DNA of 64,000 nt from Malania oleifera (GCF_029873635.1 NC_080423.1:105837773-105901772); one strand, 5' to 3'; shown: positions 35,322 to 47,500, counted from the stretch's first letter. Notes: generated by a model not told the origin, from the sequence alone. Numbers and translations are program-made.

Positions 35322-38018
35322 TCACTCCTTTAGCCATGGTGCTTGGGCAGGTGTCCATTGGCATAATTCGCCTTCTTTGAACCACAGTGCTGGAGAGAAA
35401 CAAAGAGTCAGGGGAGTAGGGAAGAAAAATCCTACCCTAGCAAAGTAAATACATCTCAATGGTGTGCGGGTATTTAGAGTGCATTAGAAGAATTCATTAT
35501 CACACTAAGAATGGCAAGGTATCAAATCTCCCTCCTCCCAAATTAATTTAAACTAGTTCATTAAGTGTCTGCAATGCAATGCATAGAAATAGTTCAGGCA
35601 GATGCATGCCCACAATATTATGTGAAACCAAGATGCTGTTGATGTGCACTAATGTTGTCCCAATGCAAATAATAGTGGGGGTGGATTGAGCTGACGCTAC
35701 AGGTGCTTAGTAGTTCATTACAATTTTTACCATCAATTTTATCAAAAACTTACATATGGGAATTGTGCTACATTAAAACAAACTTCAAAATAGCAAGAGG
35801 GTGCATTAGGCCAAGTTAAGGTTGTGGTATCAAATGATAAAGATACTTCTGAGAATAGAAACACAATCTTCTTCAGATAAGCAATCACATTTTCTCCACT
35901 CTATCAATCTTAATTTTTTCCACATTGTTCTCAATCCTCAAATTTCACCCATTGGCATTCATTTTTTAAATTTTGTTTCTAGAATTTTTTGCATTATTTT
36001 TAGCACCTACTGGTTTCTCCCCACACTGCACACCAAACAAAACCCCCCCCACTCACCCCCACCAAACCTCCCCCCCTCCCCAAAAAAAAAAAAAACAACT
36101 TCAGGTCCACTTTTCTAAGATAACTTCTATAACCTGCTTACTCTAACTAACTCATCAGCCTCATACTTCTTGATGGAGCATATGCAAAGGCAGAAGTAAA
36201 ATGAGTTATTTTTCTATGTTAAAAACTCAATTAAATTCATGCCCCCATATTCGATAATACACAGAAAAGGGCTCCTTGATTACAACTTTTCAAAAACTTA
36301 AATTTGAAATGAAAACAAAACATGATGCCAATTATCACAAGGGCTATGATAAGAAAAACATCGGTATTAAATTACACACAGCAAGTGACATTACATAACA
36401 AAAGGCATTACCTATCTCACGTTGGCCATTTTCAGGGCTGTCACTGCCATGAACTACATTCCTGCACAAAAGCTTAAAAATAAGATCTTGAATTTGAGGG
36501 AATCATTCATATCACAGAAACTACAAATGATTCTTCACTACGCATTGCAGTCTAGAAATGTATAGCCCAACCTTCCAGTTTCAATGGCAAGATCCCCTCT
36601 GATGGTGCCTGGTTCAGCATTAAGAGGATTTGTTGACCCTATAAGCTTCCGCGCAGAAGCAACAACACCAACACCTTCCCAGGCCTTCTCAATACAAAAT
36701 TATATATATTTAAAAACTATGTATGAAAACTAAACTGCACTAGATTGATAAATGAACAAAAACAAAAGCCTAGACAATGTGCAGTATACCATACACACAA
36801 CTGGACCAGAAGTTATGTACTCAATCAGTTTTGGGAAGAATGATTTGGCCTTGAGATCTTTGTAATGCTCCTGCAAACATTCAAAAGAAAAGACAGAACA
36901 AACATAAGAGTATCGTAATATAGGTATCAGCTATGATCTTCCCGCAATCATTAAATGCACACATTAAGTTAGCACGATCCCAAAACAAAAGGGAATGGAA
37001 TTAAGGGCATTTACTTCTGTTACCTGTTTGAAAGCTCTGAATTTTCTAATAGACAGTGATTGGAGAGCCTTTTGGAAGATTCAGGCATTTTTAAAAAATG
37101 AAAAAAGATTTTTCCTTAATTCCAGAAAAATATGCTCTATTAATATCAAAAGTACAAAATGTTTGCTTAGTTCTAAATCACAAAAAATTCATAAATAAAA
37201 TAAAATGCAGTAAGTCAGATAAATATTACAGATGGACCAGAATTATGAACTTCACAGAATAACAGAATAATGATTGCTGATTGTGCAACAAACCTCTGCT
37301 AATTCTCTTGGGCATTGGAACAGCTTCAATCCTGCAAGCTTAAAACCCTTCTTCTCAAACCTAGAGATTATTTCCCCAACCTAAAACAGCTCGACCCAGA
37401 TAAAAGTCAGTACAAAAGACAAAGGGTTGAGCACCATTTTAAATACAATTTGCAGAAATTGAGTTAAGCAGATTAGAACAAATCTTACAACAACCCTTCT
37501 TGTCAAACCCAGAGATTATCTCCCCAACCTAAAACAACTAGACCCAGATAAATTTTAGGACAAAAATAAAGAACCCAGCACTGATTTTGACTACAAATTG
37601 TAAAAATTGCGCGAATAGATTAGAACAAAGCTTACAAGGCCGCGTTGAACGCCGTCGGGCTTCACCATAATGTAAGTCTCTTGAACTTGCTCCTGCAACA
37701 CAAAACGTAGAAAATAAGAAGTAAATTCAAGTGGGCTTCTGCCCAATTTGGAAAAAATGGCAGAGAGAGAGAGAGAGAGACCATTGCAGCGACCAAGTGG
37801 GGAAGGAAAATATGGGGCTTCGTTTGAAGGGTTTTGGCATTAAGATTGGGTGGGGAGTATGAGAAAAGAGAAGAGGGGGAGTTGAATGAGGAGAGGTGGT
37901 GGCGGGTGATGCACCGGAAACAGTTCTGTGAGGAATAGGATAAGCTGCTTCGGCCCTGAGTTCGGTACACACCGACACTTCCTCCTCCTCCGACTCCCAA
38001 CAGAGCCACTGCTTCCAT
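35322..38018 (-). CDS. NDPK2: Nucleoside diphosphate kinase, chloroplast type 2, seven exons
   Basis: Seven exons on the minus strand splice in frame to 230 residues: 37782-38018, 37636-37692, 37294-37380, 36790-36870, 36572-36684, 36412-36461 and 35322-35389. Most introns keep good GT-AG borders; the first donor (ATG|GTCTCT) is weak. Residues 1-79 are Ser-rich and basic with few acidic residues, a likely chloroplast transit peptide. The mature part starts [20 protein letters not shown] and ends [16 protein letters not shown]. The catalytic histidine (about residue 196) is in [15 protein letters not shown]. The enzyme moves the terminal phosphate of ATP to other nucleoside diphosphates through a phosphohistidine. 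The family is 230-odd residues in plants, so this copy is full length. The gene symbol rests on similarity to Arabidopsis NDPK2. The third exon has a duplicated partial copy upstream. Confidence 0.93.
37343..37635 (-). repeat. Tandem duplication covering intron 2 and half of exon 3 of the kinase gene
   Basis: 37343-37490 and 37493-37635 are about 80-85% alike. The extra copy holds a 40-base pseudo-exon, the counterpart of [12 protein letters not shown], with TTTTAG before it and GTAAGA after it. Since 40 is not a multiple of three, including it would shift the frame. Confidence 0.85.
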
Positions 38019-38085
38019 TTCCGATTTCCCCTCTCTCTCTCTCTCTCGACGCTAAAATGCCAATCGTGTTTTTGGGCAATTGGGT

Positions 38086-38097
38086 ATCTTATAAGAG
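38086..38097 (-). promoter_or_regulatory. Possible TATA box of the kinase gene
   Basis: CTCTTATAAGAT in reverse reading lies about 70-80 bp before the ATG at 38018, upstream of a CT-rich leader (38029-38047). This is the only TATA-like word close by. Confidence 0.4.
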
Positions 38098-38145
38098 CGA
38101 AAGACGACAGTCTTCAGTGGCGGAAGTTCTTGTCGCTAAAACATG

Positions 38146-38229
38146 AAAATTTTGTTCCGTAAAACACAACTTCTAAAAATCTCTTTATTTGTTAATTTTT
38201 GCTTTTTTTTTTTTATTGTCATATTATTT
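38146..38229. other. Spacer between the kinase promoter and a LINE tail
   Basis: AT-rich sequence ending in T runs; nothing else recognised. Confidence 0.4.
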
Positions 38230-38777
38230 TTTTTTGAAAGAGTCAGAAGCCACCATATAACGTCCCATCCCAAATTTATTAATAACTCTCACTTATGACA
38301 GGGGAGTACTGTGAAAACAAAAGGACACTAAGGGCTTACATAATAACCTTAAAACACCCCATGCATCAAAACAATCAACCTATACTAACAAGAAAAAATC
38401 AACTAAACATGTCTTATATACCTATCTTATCCAATCTATACAAATCTTTGATAATTTTAGGAAGTTGACTACTATTTGTAAACAAATTATTCCTCCCCAT
38501 GACATCTTGTCGACCCAAAGCATCTGCCACTTTATTCCCTTATTTATACAAATGATTTATAGAAAAATCTACTCCCTCCAATAAACTAAAAAGTTGCTCC
38601 CAAAAATCCCACAAATACCATAAAGAACATTTACTGGATTTTATCCAATTTACTACAATATTCAAATCATATTCAATGTCAATACTAGTATTGTAGTGAC
38701 CCGAAGAATAATATTATTATTTTAATAATAAAGAGGGAGGAAAATGGAAACATGAACAAAAGGAGGCAATAGACTTC

Positions 38778-39055
38778 GTCGACAACATCGCATTTTAGAG
38801 ATAATGATAATAATAATAATTTCAAGAAATTACCAGAACTCATTGACGAATACAGGGCTTCGTCGACGAGTGCATAAGGAAACTCGTCAACGAATACAAG
38901 GTTTCGCCGACAAGTGCATAAGGAAATTCGTCGATAAATACAAGGTTTCGTCGACGAGAAAATACCGAGAGAGGTTTTGGGGCAGCCTGAATTTCGCCGA
39001 TGAGGAAGCAGGGTTTGTCGACGAAATTATTGAAAGATTCTTCGACGAGATGACA
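38778..39055 (+). promoter_or_regulatory. CGTCGACG-type palindrome cluster
   Basis: About nine copies of TCGTCGACGA-like words, several in the phrase AAGGTTTCGTCGACGAG, precede the TATAAAAG near 39073. A GAGAAAATACCGAGAGAGG box is present near 38957. Confidence 0.6.
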
Positions 39056-39753
39056 TGTCTTGTTAACGAAGGCCGCAGTATAAAAGTGGAAAACCCGAAT
39101 TTTTAACCATTTTTTAACGCTCCTCTCTCTCTCTCTCTCTACGATCTTCTCTCACTTCTCCCTTCGTTTCCGGGCCTATTTCTCGCCGGATCGAAGATCT
39201 GAGGCTACCACGACGCTCCTGGTGAAGTTCTTTGCAAGTCTGCCGGAACTGATCGTTGGAAAAGTTGGGTCGGATTTCGTCCCAATTTTAGGGTAAGACA
39301 TTTTATTTAGTATTTGTCTTTTCCTCAGTTATAAGAAATGTTGTAGGTAAGAAAATACTGATGTTTTGTTCTGAGGGATTTTGTTTTCAGGATGTTGAGT
39401 TAGGAATCCTGCGGGTATAGAGTCAGAATGTAAGAACCCGAACCGTGATATATGGGCTTATTTTGTAAAAGAGGGGTAAAAGTGGAAATTGTATAGATTT
39501 CGTCGACGAGGCCACAATTCGTTGACAAAGCTAGTGAAGAACACATCGACGAAATTCAGAGGGTCGTCGACGAGTAAATGCCGAGGGGTTTAGGAAAATT
39601 TAAATATCAGGATTCGTCGACGAAATTGCTGCCTCGTCGACGAAATATCTGAAGACTTCATCGACGAAGACACCAATTTGTCGACGAAGCCTCTCGGGTC
39701 AAAGGTCTTTATAAGGATATTTTAGTTTCCTTCTTGGCTAAGTTATGAAAATC

Positions 39754-39795
<42 letters not shown>

Positions 39796-40520
39796 GATTG
39801 CTTCGTCATTTGTCGCTTGAATCGCAAATCCAAAGTTACTGCGAGGATCAGTGAAGGATTCTTTACGTTTCTAGCGGATCGGAATCTCGGTCTGAGCGAT
39901 TTCGGGTTTCGGGCTATAATCGAGGTAAGGCTCAATTTCCATTTCTAATTCGGTATATGTGTAGTAGTACGGATTGTAAGTATGTATTGTACTGTGGCTT
40001 GTAGATTTCGGAGTCTCGGTTCATAGTTTTGAGGACTGTAGAGTTTGTAGTTAGATTTCGGGTTAATGTAAGGGGATTCTGTTTATATCAGTTCATTTTC
40101 GAAATCAGGATCAGTAAGCTTGCAGGCTACGATCATATGTATGTTTTGGTTACTTATTTAGGGAAATCTATCGGGTAAAAATGCGAGATTTTTGGGTTAC
40201 AATTTTTGAGAAAATTGGAGATTTCGGGTATCATCTCTACTTTGTTTGGAAAACCGCTTGTCTTGTTTAAACTGTATTATTGAGGTGACTGTAATCCATA
40301 TTTGCATAAACTGTATACTTGAAATTGTAAATGATATGATTTGTCGTAAACCAAATAAATGTGGTATGTATGATTGTATAAAATTGTTCCAGGTATTTGT
40401 AAAACAGCTATGTGGCGGCAAATTACCGTAGACTGAAATGTATAGGAACGTGAGTTCCAAAATGTTCCAGGGATTTGTAAACTGCCAGGTATCAGGTAGT
40501 TACCATGGGCAAGAGTGGCT

Positions 40521-40532
40521 TGTGATGACCCA

Positions 40533-40566
<34 letters not shown>

Positions 40567-43041
40567 TAAAGTACAATAATAATAAAATAATAAAAATAGT
40601 CATTAAGTTAATATCAATACAGAAGTGTTTTTCTGCAGGATCCTTGATTCCATGTTTGATGCCTAAGAAAGATCTTGTCTTAGCGAGTGCTCAGAGACCA
40701 TTGCGGCTCAGTCACTCCCTGGAGGTCGGCCTGATCAAAATGGAATTTCATAGGATAAACAGGATGGACACTGTTTGTACACGTAAATAAGTATATATAC
40801 ATGAAATAGTGTTTTGACAAACATAATTTGTAGAAATACATAATAAGATGATAATAATATAGGTATCATATGTGGGGCCCACAAGACTATGTGGGGTCCA
40901 CATGAGTCCCGGAGCCACAAGACACTGTTTATATACGTAAATAAGTACATAAGATAATATTTTAACTGATATAATTTGAAGAAATATATGATAAAATAAT
41001 AATAATATAGGTATCTTATGCGGGGCCCACAAGACTGTGTGGGGCCCACATGAGTCCCGAAGCTGTATGGAGGTTTACACAAGTCTCAAAGCTATGTAGG
41101 ATGCATAAAATCGTATAAGAGTTATTCGAATTATGTAGGATCCATTCGCGTCTCGAAGTTGTGTGGGGCCCACAAGACCGTGTGGGGTCCACATGAGTTT
41201 TCAAAATTCAAATTTAATTCTTATTCAAAAATAAATAATAAAATAAATAAATACTAAAAATGGTTCAAAATTAATAACAATGATAATAATAATGATAATA
41301 ATGATTAAGAAAAATAATAAAATAATTAATTAACTAATTGATTAATTAATTAGGTAAGTGATTAATTAAAAATTTATTTAATGGGAATGGTGGCAAGCAC
41401 TCCCACATGGCCTCCATTCCCATCCTATACTCAACCCATACCTTGCCCATTCCTTGCCCATTCTTTAATTTTTAAAAATTATAATTTCACCCATCTCCCC
41501 ACACTTTTATAAATTTTATTTCTTCCCCAAAATTTCCTATAAATAGGGAGCTCTCAACCTTCATTTTTCACAACAATTTTTCAAGGAAGAGAAGGATTAG
41601 TGAGTGAAAGAATTTGTGGTGGAGAGAGAATTTTAAGTAAGTTCTCACTCACCCACTCTTTCCGATCTCATTGCTTAAAGATAGTTTTTGTGTTCGTAAC
41701 ACACGGTAAAAGAAGAAGGTAAGTAAAATTTGATTATGTTAGTTTTTTTTTTTATTTAAAATTTATACCCAAGTTTATTTTATAAGTAAATTTCAATTAT
41801 GTTAATTAGTTCCACAAAATTTCCATGAATTTATTTTTACGCGTATTTAATTATACCAGTTCTATCTTTAATATACTTGCATCTATTTTTGGGTTAAGAA
41901 ATGTTCTAATCCCCTCGGGTAAATTTTCAGCATTTCTTTCTATTCAAAAATAAAATTATATATATTTTTAACACAAAAATTATGTGGCATGAGTTTATTT
42001 CTACATTACAATTTTATGTAAATATGAGAAAAGATGAGATTTTTACGATATTATTTTAAATTACATAAATTATAATAAGATGATTTTAAAACCCCTTATG
42101 GCAACGAAAGTTCAAAGTTACAGATACTCGGTACCGCAGCTTAAAATTTATACGGATCAGAGTGCACCCACACTGTTTACAGAGTGGTTATTTATGTTAG
42201 TGGATTTCTCCTGAGTGCACACCTGGTTCCGGACTAGGACTTAATAAGGAAAATCTCACTTAAAGTTTACGTACGTTGATTTAGTTTGGTCGACCAGCCA
42301 GCTAAGTCCAGTCTTCGGACCGCACAACCCAGTCATGGGGGTAAACATGACTTACGGCAAACAGACCTAAGGGTGGTTTTTATAATATATGTTTATACAT
42401 ATTTAATTACGTGTACAAAGTTACTGATGATTTGAAGGAAAAGTGTAAGTTTACGTGAAAATGATCATTTTGGTGCTTAAATGACGATCTAAGGAAAACG
42501 TATAAGGAAAAGTATATGTATGTTTATCATTAAATATTTTTACAGTTTTAAAATTAAAAGTTTAATTTAGCAGTTATAGTATATGATTGTAAAAATTTAC
42601 TGTTGAAATTGATGACAAAAGTTTTATGCAGAAATTTTTAAATCTATATTTATTCTAAAAGCAGTCTTGAAGTTATAGTATTAAATATTATTTTATGAAA
42701 TTCTTTAAAAGCTCATTTTGGCCACACACTAATAATAATCTTATTTACTTACTGAGCATCGTCTCACTCCAATCATATTTTTATTTCAGATAACTCTGAA
42801 GAGCATGTTGGAAATCAGGCTTAGCAAGCATACGGGTGGGGATAGAAAATTAAAGATTGATTAGAAATATTAGTATGGTTTCAGATATTTATGTTTGTGT
42901 AATTTTTCTTCTTTTGAAATAAATGATTGTAATATGGATAATTAGTGCTTTGGTTTAATAAAAATTGAGTTTATTTTGCTTACGCTGTAAATCAGTAGTA
43001 AAAAGTTAATATCCCAGGCCCCTAGGGGTCGGGGTGTTACA
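40521..43041 (+). mobile_element. Solo gypsy LTR (plus), innermost of the triple nest
   Basis: TGTGATGACCC ... GGGGTGTTACA with perfect duplication TGGCT (40516-40520 and 43042-43046). 2,521 bp, no genes. TATA box CCTATAAATAGG near 41538, donor-like AAG|GTAAGT at 41719, a CGCACAACCCAGTCATGGGG block near 42320, CTTACTGAGCATCGTCTCAC near 42747 and acceptor-like TTATTTCAG ending at 42789. It lacks the CGTCGACG cluster and instead has GTGGGGYCCACA repeats upstream. Confidence 0.92.
40767..41205 (+). repeat. Tandem units with palindromic GTGGGGYCCACA words
   Basis: Two full units of about 145-155 bp (from 40767 and from 40922) and one partial unit (41158-41205). Each ends with GGGGCCCACAAGAC and TGTGGGGTCCACATGAGT. 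They sit upstream of the TATA box of this LTR, the place where other LTRs here carry CGTCGACG clusters. Confidence 0.85.
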
Positions 43042-45257
43042 TGGCTGGCTCTATATCTGGGGTGTGAAATATCACCAGTATGTTTCGGCTGGTCACCGAA
43101 GGTGTGCTCTACATCGTATGTAGCAATTGATTCACTATTAGGCCTTGATCGTCGTAGCATAGTTGCGTATGAAGCAATGTAATCGCTGCGAGACGAGGTG
43201 ACCTTGTGTAGTTGCAAATTAGTGTGATGACATTGACCGTATGTATGTATGTACGTATGTATTTGGGTATTGTATGAATTGGAATGGTTTTTGTGAAAAT
43301 ACTGGAACTGTATGGAAATGTATGAAACTGATATAACCTATTTTCTCCCTTACTGAGAGGCGTCTTACCCCGAATATATATAAATATTTTTTAGGTCCTT
43401 CGGGTAGCCAAAACTAGCATCCGGAAGCGAGGGGTGTTATTTAGCTATTGCTAGTACATGTTAGGTATGAGTTTTGGTATCCAGGTTGTCGGGATGATTT
43501 TTGTAGACACCTGGGGTATGTTTTGTATATGGGAAGGTATATCCTAACTTGTATAGACTCTGGTATGACACTGGTTATGTATAAAAGACCGTATTCCGCT
43601 GCATATTTTGATGAGTATGGACATATGTATGTATGTATTTAGGGCATTCGTTCACCCCACGGGGTCGGACCCTCTTTGTTTGTGGTATCATGTATGTTTT
43701 AATTGATAGAGAGACAGATTAGGTTACTAAATTCACACCTGGGACACTTGCGGGTTTGGGGCGTGACACAGAATTTTGTAGGGGCTTTTCAGAGTAAAGG
43801 TAAGGGAAATATGCTATACTAGGAATTTTAATAAAGTTAACAGAGATTTCATAGACATATATTTATACAAGTCTATCATACAGTATTTACAGAATATGAG
43901 TTTAAATGCTTGTGTGGTTTGAGAAGATTTTCATGTGACGAAGAAATTTATGTAACTTTTATAATGTATCATACTATACTGAATATACAGATATTGACAG
44001 TATATACAGTTTATATAGTTTTTCTAGTATATGGGATTACACATAATATATAGATATATATTTATATTCATAGAGAGTACACGGAGAAATGTACATGCAT
44101 ATACAGCTTTTATATGAATAGTTTCATGAAATAGATATATACATATATACATATACATGCATACAGTTTTACTCATATCAGTATTTATATTACAGCTTTA
44201 TACAGAGTTATAACATGCCATGTTTCCTATTACCATAACATATAGAGTATACAGACAGAGTATATAGATAGAGATACAAATAGATATATATAGAGATAGC
44301 ATCAAGATGCTATATATACTGTACATAGAGATTACAGTATTTATAGTACAGAAAGATAGCGTTATGGTAATTTTGGAAACATGATGAAAACAGTAAAAGA
44401 GTATATATGTATATATGTATATAGTATCAGATCCTTGTGGAAAGATTACAGATAGATATAGTACAGATATAGTTACAGACCACGGTACCATTACTATATA
44501 CAGATAGAGTGCAACCACATATCTCAGATAGTGTGTGGGCATCGTCAACCATGCTCGGAGAGGTTGCAGCTACTTAGTTCACTGGGTAGAGCGGGCCGGT
44601 TTTGACGATGTAGTAGCCAGGCCCGAACCTAGGAGTGGATGCAGTTTGGTCGGGCTGAGGTAGTGTAGAGTATATTGACTTATCTAGGGGGCCGACCAGA
44701 TGAAGTCCCGCCTACGGGCCGCACAACCCTGTCATGAGGGGTCAAATCATGACGTATAGAGTCACAGGGATAAAGCACAGTTATGTATATGTATACAGTT
44801 TTACAGTATATGATGAGTATAGTATGATATTATTAGTATGAAAAGTAGAAAATACAGACGATACAGTATATTTTAAATTGAGAAAAAAAGATATGCTTTA
44901 CAGATTATTTGTTGCCTTACAGTTCAGTTATTATTTAAAAGTATCTTTAACTTAGTTCTCACACACTAGTAATAGTATATTTCCACTTACTGAGCGTCGA
45001 CTCACCCCATTACTTTAACATTTTTTAGGTGAGCCAGTTAGGCGAGCAGATCAGGCTCGCGGATAGAGAGTGTTTGAATCACCCTGGTTATAGGGTGAGT
45101 TTTTTGACAGAGTTGAATATATTTTTGAGTAGATGATGGTGGAAGGGTATTTTTGTATGGCTATGGTCTGTATACACTGGATTCTGGTATTGTATATACA
45201 TGTACATGTGGATATGTGATTTATGTTCCCGCTGCTTCGGTATGGATGAAGATATAC

Positions 45258-45259
<2 letters not shown>

Positions 45260-45294
<35 letters not shown>
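45260..45294. repeat. (TA)n microsatellite
   Basis: About 17 TA units near the end of the outer solo LTR. Confidence 0.9.
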
Positions 45295-45297
<3 letters not shown>

Positions 45298-45674
45298 GTA
45301 TGAATTTTGAGGATGTTACAAGTATGGTCCAATTGTTTACAAAGTTTTATTCCTTCCATCACTACTCTCAATTCAGTTTCATTATTAGAACAAGAATCAA
45401 AAGATTTTGAAAAACCGAAAACAAACGAACCTGTACAGTCTCTAAGGATGCCACCACCACCTGCTAGCCTAGGGTTCCCCCAATAGGGAACATTTTCTGG
45501 ATATTGTTAGCTGTTTAAACATCAAATCTTACAGTGATTCATTGCTGTTCCTGGAAAATCAGGATGAACCACCAAAGTTAATTTCAAGACCATTCCCTCC
45601 AATTCCAACAATGAAACACTAGGATCCACATGACTCAAGCTCTGCGACGACCTTATCAACAACCATTCCTGATA

Positions 45675-46936
45675 GAATTTAGGTAAAAGGAATATCGATG
45701 GCTTCGGCTTGTGATTGTTGCGTGGAGAGAAGTCAGAAAAACACTGATCACATTTTTCTTTAGACGATGTGGCTTCAGAGGTTTGGCGTCAGATTAGTGT
45801 GGTGTTAGGGATTCCTTTCCAACGTTTTCTTCCCTGGAAAAATAGGATTGCAAGCTGCAAACTAATTCCATTATGCTCGAAAATCATCTATTAAAGGTAT
45901 TTTAATCGGTCTGATTTCATGTTTGATTACATGGTGCCTTTGGAATTGAAATGCAAAGCGAAAATGAAAGGAGTTTACCAAAGTGCAGTTTAGATGTGGA
46001 GAAGTGTTCGATACTGAGTTAGTTCTTTAGTTGAGAGCTCTAATTCTTTTTGAAACTTGAAGAAATTGGACATTACGATTTTGAAGAGTTTCAAATTCAG
46101 CATCAGGGAGTTTGCGCCAGGCCTAAAAAAATTATCTCGTGGGTTAAACCCCCAGTATTGTGGATAAAACTTAATTGTAATGGAAGCTGTAGGGGTAATC
46201 TAGGTACTTCAGAAGGTGGAGGAATCATTCGGGAATTCCATGGCATGGGGAAAGCGATTTTTTCAAACTATTTTGACAATGATATGAATAATAGTGTGAA
46301 ATTAAAAACAATCTTGGAAGGAATTCGTTTATGCAATGACTTCATTATTTTAAGATGATTATTGAAAGTGACTTGAGAATTGTTATTGATTGGTTTCGAA
46401 AAGGTAGATGTACCTTGTGGTATCTTTGGAATTTTTCGGAGGACCTTGTGGCAGAGTTAGAAGGAGTGAACTTCATGGTGATCCATCAAAATAGGAAAGA
46501 CAATAGTGCGACTGATTTTCTCACTAGAGAAGGAGAAATAGGAAACAATGACATCTACAAAAAATAACATCTTTTACCACATACTTTCAAAGGTATCCTT
46601 TGGATAGATAAGTTAGGTCTCACTTCCCTTCGTCATTAGTTCATCTTCAATTTTTATTTGGTTGGTTTAGATTTGTTGACTTTAGTTTATTTTAGTATTT
46701 TTATTTTTGTTAGGTCTGGTTAGATTTGTTTCTTATTTAGTTTTATTTGGATTTGTAGTTCTGTTTTGGTTGGTTGTTAGTATTATTTTTGGGAGGTTTT
46801 TAATGTTTTTTTTTTTTTTTCTGTAATCTCCCAATGCTTATAATGTAACCACGGTATTCCTTCCCCCAAAAAAGAGGATATATCAATAAATAATTAGAGA
46901 TGTCGCCCTATTTTAGTTATAAAAAAAAAAAAAAAA
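45675..46936 (+). mobile_element. L1-type LINE, 5'-truncated (plus)
   Basis: Runs from the last kinase exon to a poly(A) run (46921-46936). The flanks CAACCATTCCTGATA (45660-45674) and CACCCCTTCTGATA (46937-46950) look like a worn target duplication. It ends with an RNase H domain (46050-46567) and a tail GTAATCTCCCAATGCTTATA then CCACGGTATTCCTTC. Its 5' two-thirds align with the reverse of 55990-56265, so both LINEs are one family. Confidence 0.85.
46050..46567 (+). pseudogene. LINE ORF2 C-terminal RNase H domain
   Basis: Reads WVKPPVLWIKLNCNGSCRGN, GTSEGGGIIREFHGMGKAIF and LKTILEGIRLCNDF, then in another frame MIIESDLRIVIDWFRKGR and FMVIHQNRKDNSATDFLTRE. This is the plant L1 RNase H: first acidic position CNGSCR (Asp usual, Asn here), glutamate in LEG, then ESD and the final DNSATDFL. 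The frame changes near 46356 and the first catalytic Asp is replaced, so the copy is dead. Confidence 0.8.
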
Positions 46937-46940
46937 CACC

Positions 46941-47500
46941 CCTTCTGATACCTCTAATTCATGTAGTAAAGGAAACATATGATATTAAAGGAAATGAATA
47001 TTAGTCTCTCCGAAAATACATTCAACTTGTAGTCTATAAAAGATTTTTTGGCTGTACACCAAAACCCATTTCAAGACTACCTGTGATGAGCTACACGTGC
47101 GACTTATAAAAGGGTTGCCACACAAAACTGGACTTGAATCAAGAGCTCAATCATCTAAATACTTCTTGCTCAGCTCTCTTGCCCACCATCTTTGGCATAT
47201 GTTCTAGCAAAACCTAATCATTAATCTCTTGCACTAAATTGCCTTAAGCAACTTCAAAATATTTCTTCTTAAATTGGCTTGCAATTGACCCTGTTATGCC
47301 AACTACTAGGTCTTGGCAAATGAATCTGGGCTGTCCAGCCTTATTATTTTGGCTTGCCGTAACTGAGGACAGGTCTTAGTTTCATTTTTTATAGCTAGCT
47401 GTGTGCACAATCAGAGAGAGAGAGAGAGAGAGAGAAACAGAAGAGAAGGAGATCTCCCAAAAAGAAAATAGGAAATTGAAAGACACCTAGTGCACAAGGG
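46941..47500. other. Intron remnant of the kinase pseudogene
   Basis: No frame or repeat recognised apart from a GA run (47413-47434). It lies between the LINE poly(A) and the 47678-48091 exon. Confidence 0.5.

Larger units (their letters stand above)
39429..43768 (+). mobile_element. Solo gypsy LTR (plus), middle of the triple nest
   Basis: TGTAAGAACCCG ... GGGGCGTGACA with perfect duplication CAGAA (39424-39428 and 43769-43773). About 1.81 kb without its own insertion. Its 3' part matches 1-645 of this window. It has CGTCGACG palindromes (39496-39690), a TTTATAAGG box near 39708, a long CT run (39755-39792), a donor-like GAG|GTAAGG at 39925, the CCCTTACTGAGAGG box near 43349 and an acceptor-like TTTTTTAG|G ending at 43394. 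Confidence 0.92.
38692..45320 (+). mobile_element. Solo gypsy LTR (plus), outermost of a triple nest
   Basis: TGTAGTGACCCG ... GAGGATGTTACA with perfect duplication AGTAT (38687-38691 and 45321-45325). Without insertions it is about 2.28 kb and is of the same family as the LTRs of the 18291-27369 element. It has CGTCGACG palindromes (38778-39055), TATAAAAG near 39073, donor-like TTAG|GGTAAGA at 39291-39297, the GGGCCGCACAACCC block (44716), CTTACTGAGCGTCGACTCAC near 44986 and an acceptor-like TTTTTTAG|G ending at 45028. Confidence 0.92.
38230..45425 (-). mobile_element. L1-type LINE, 5'-truncated, split by nested solo LTRs
   Basis: Two halves, 38230-38691 and 45326 to about 45425, read on across the LTR insertion. 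The 3' end has a T run and the tail words CTCACTTATGACAGGGGAGTAC. Reverse reading gives RNase H pieces: the GNKVADALG area near 38515 and MEGIKLCKQL near 45340. Only the RNase H end and the 3' tail remain, as is usual for 5'-truncated LINEs. The 5' end near 45425 is approximate. Confidence 0.7.

Noticed and set aside
37662-37781. Continuation of the kinase exon 1 frame past 37782
   Set aside because: The frame leaves NDPK similarity exactly at the GT after ATG, and exon 2 resumes it after TTGCAG, so this is intron.
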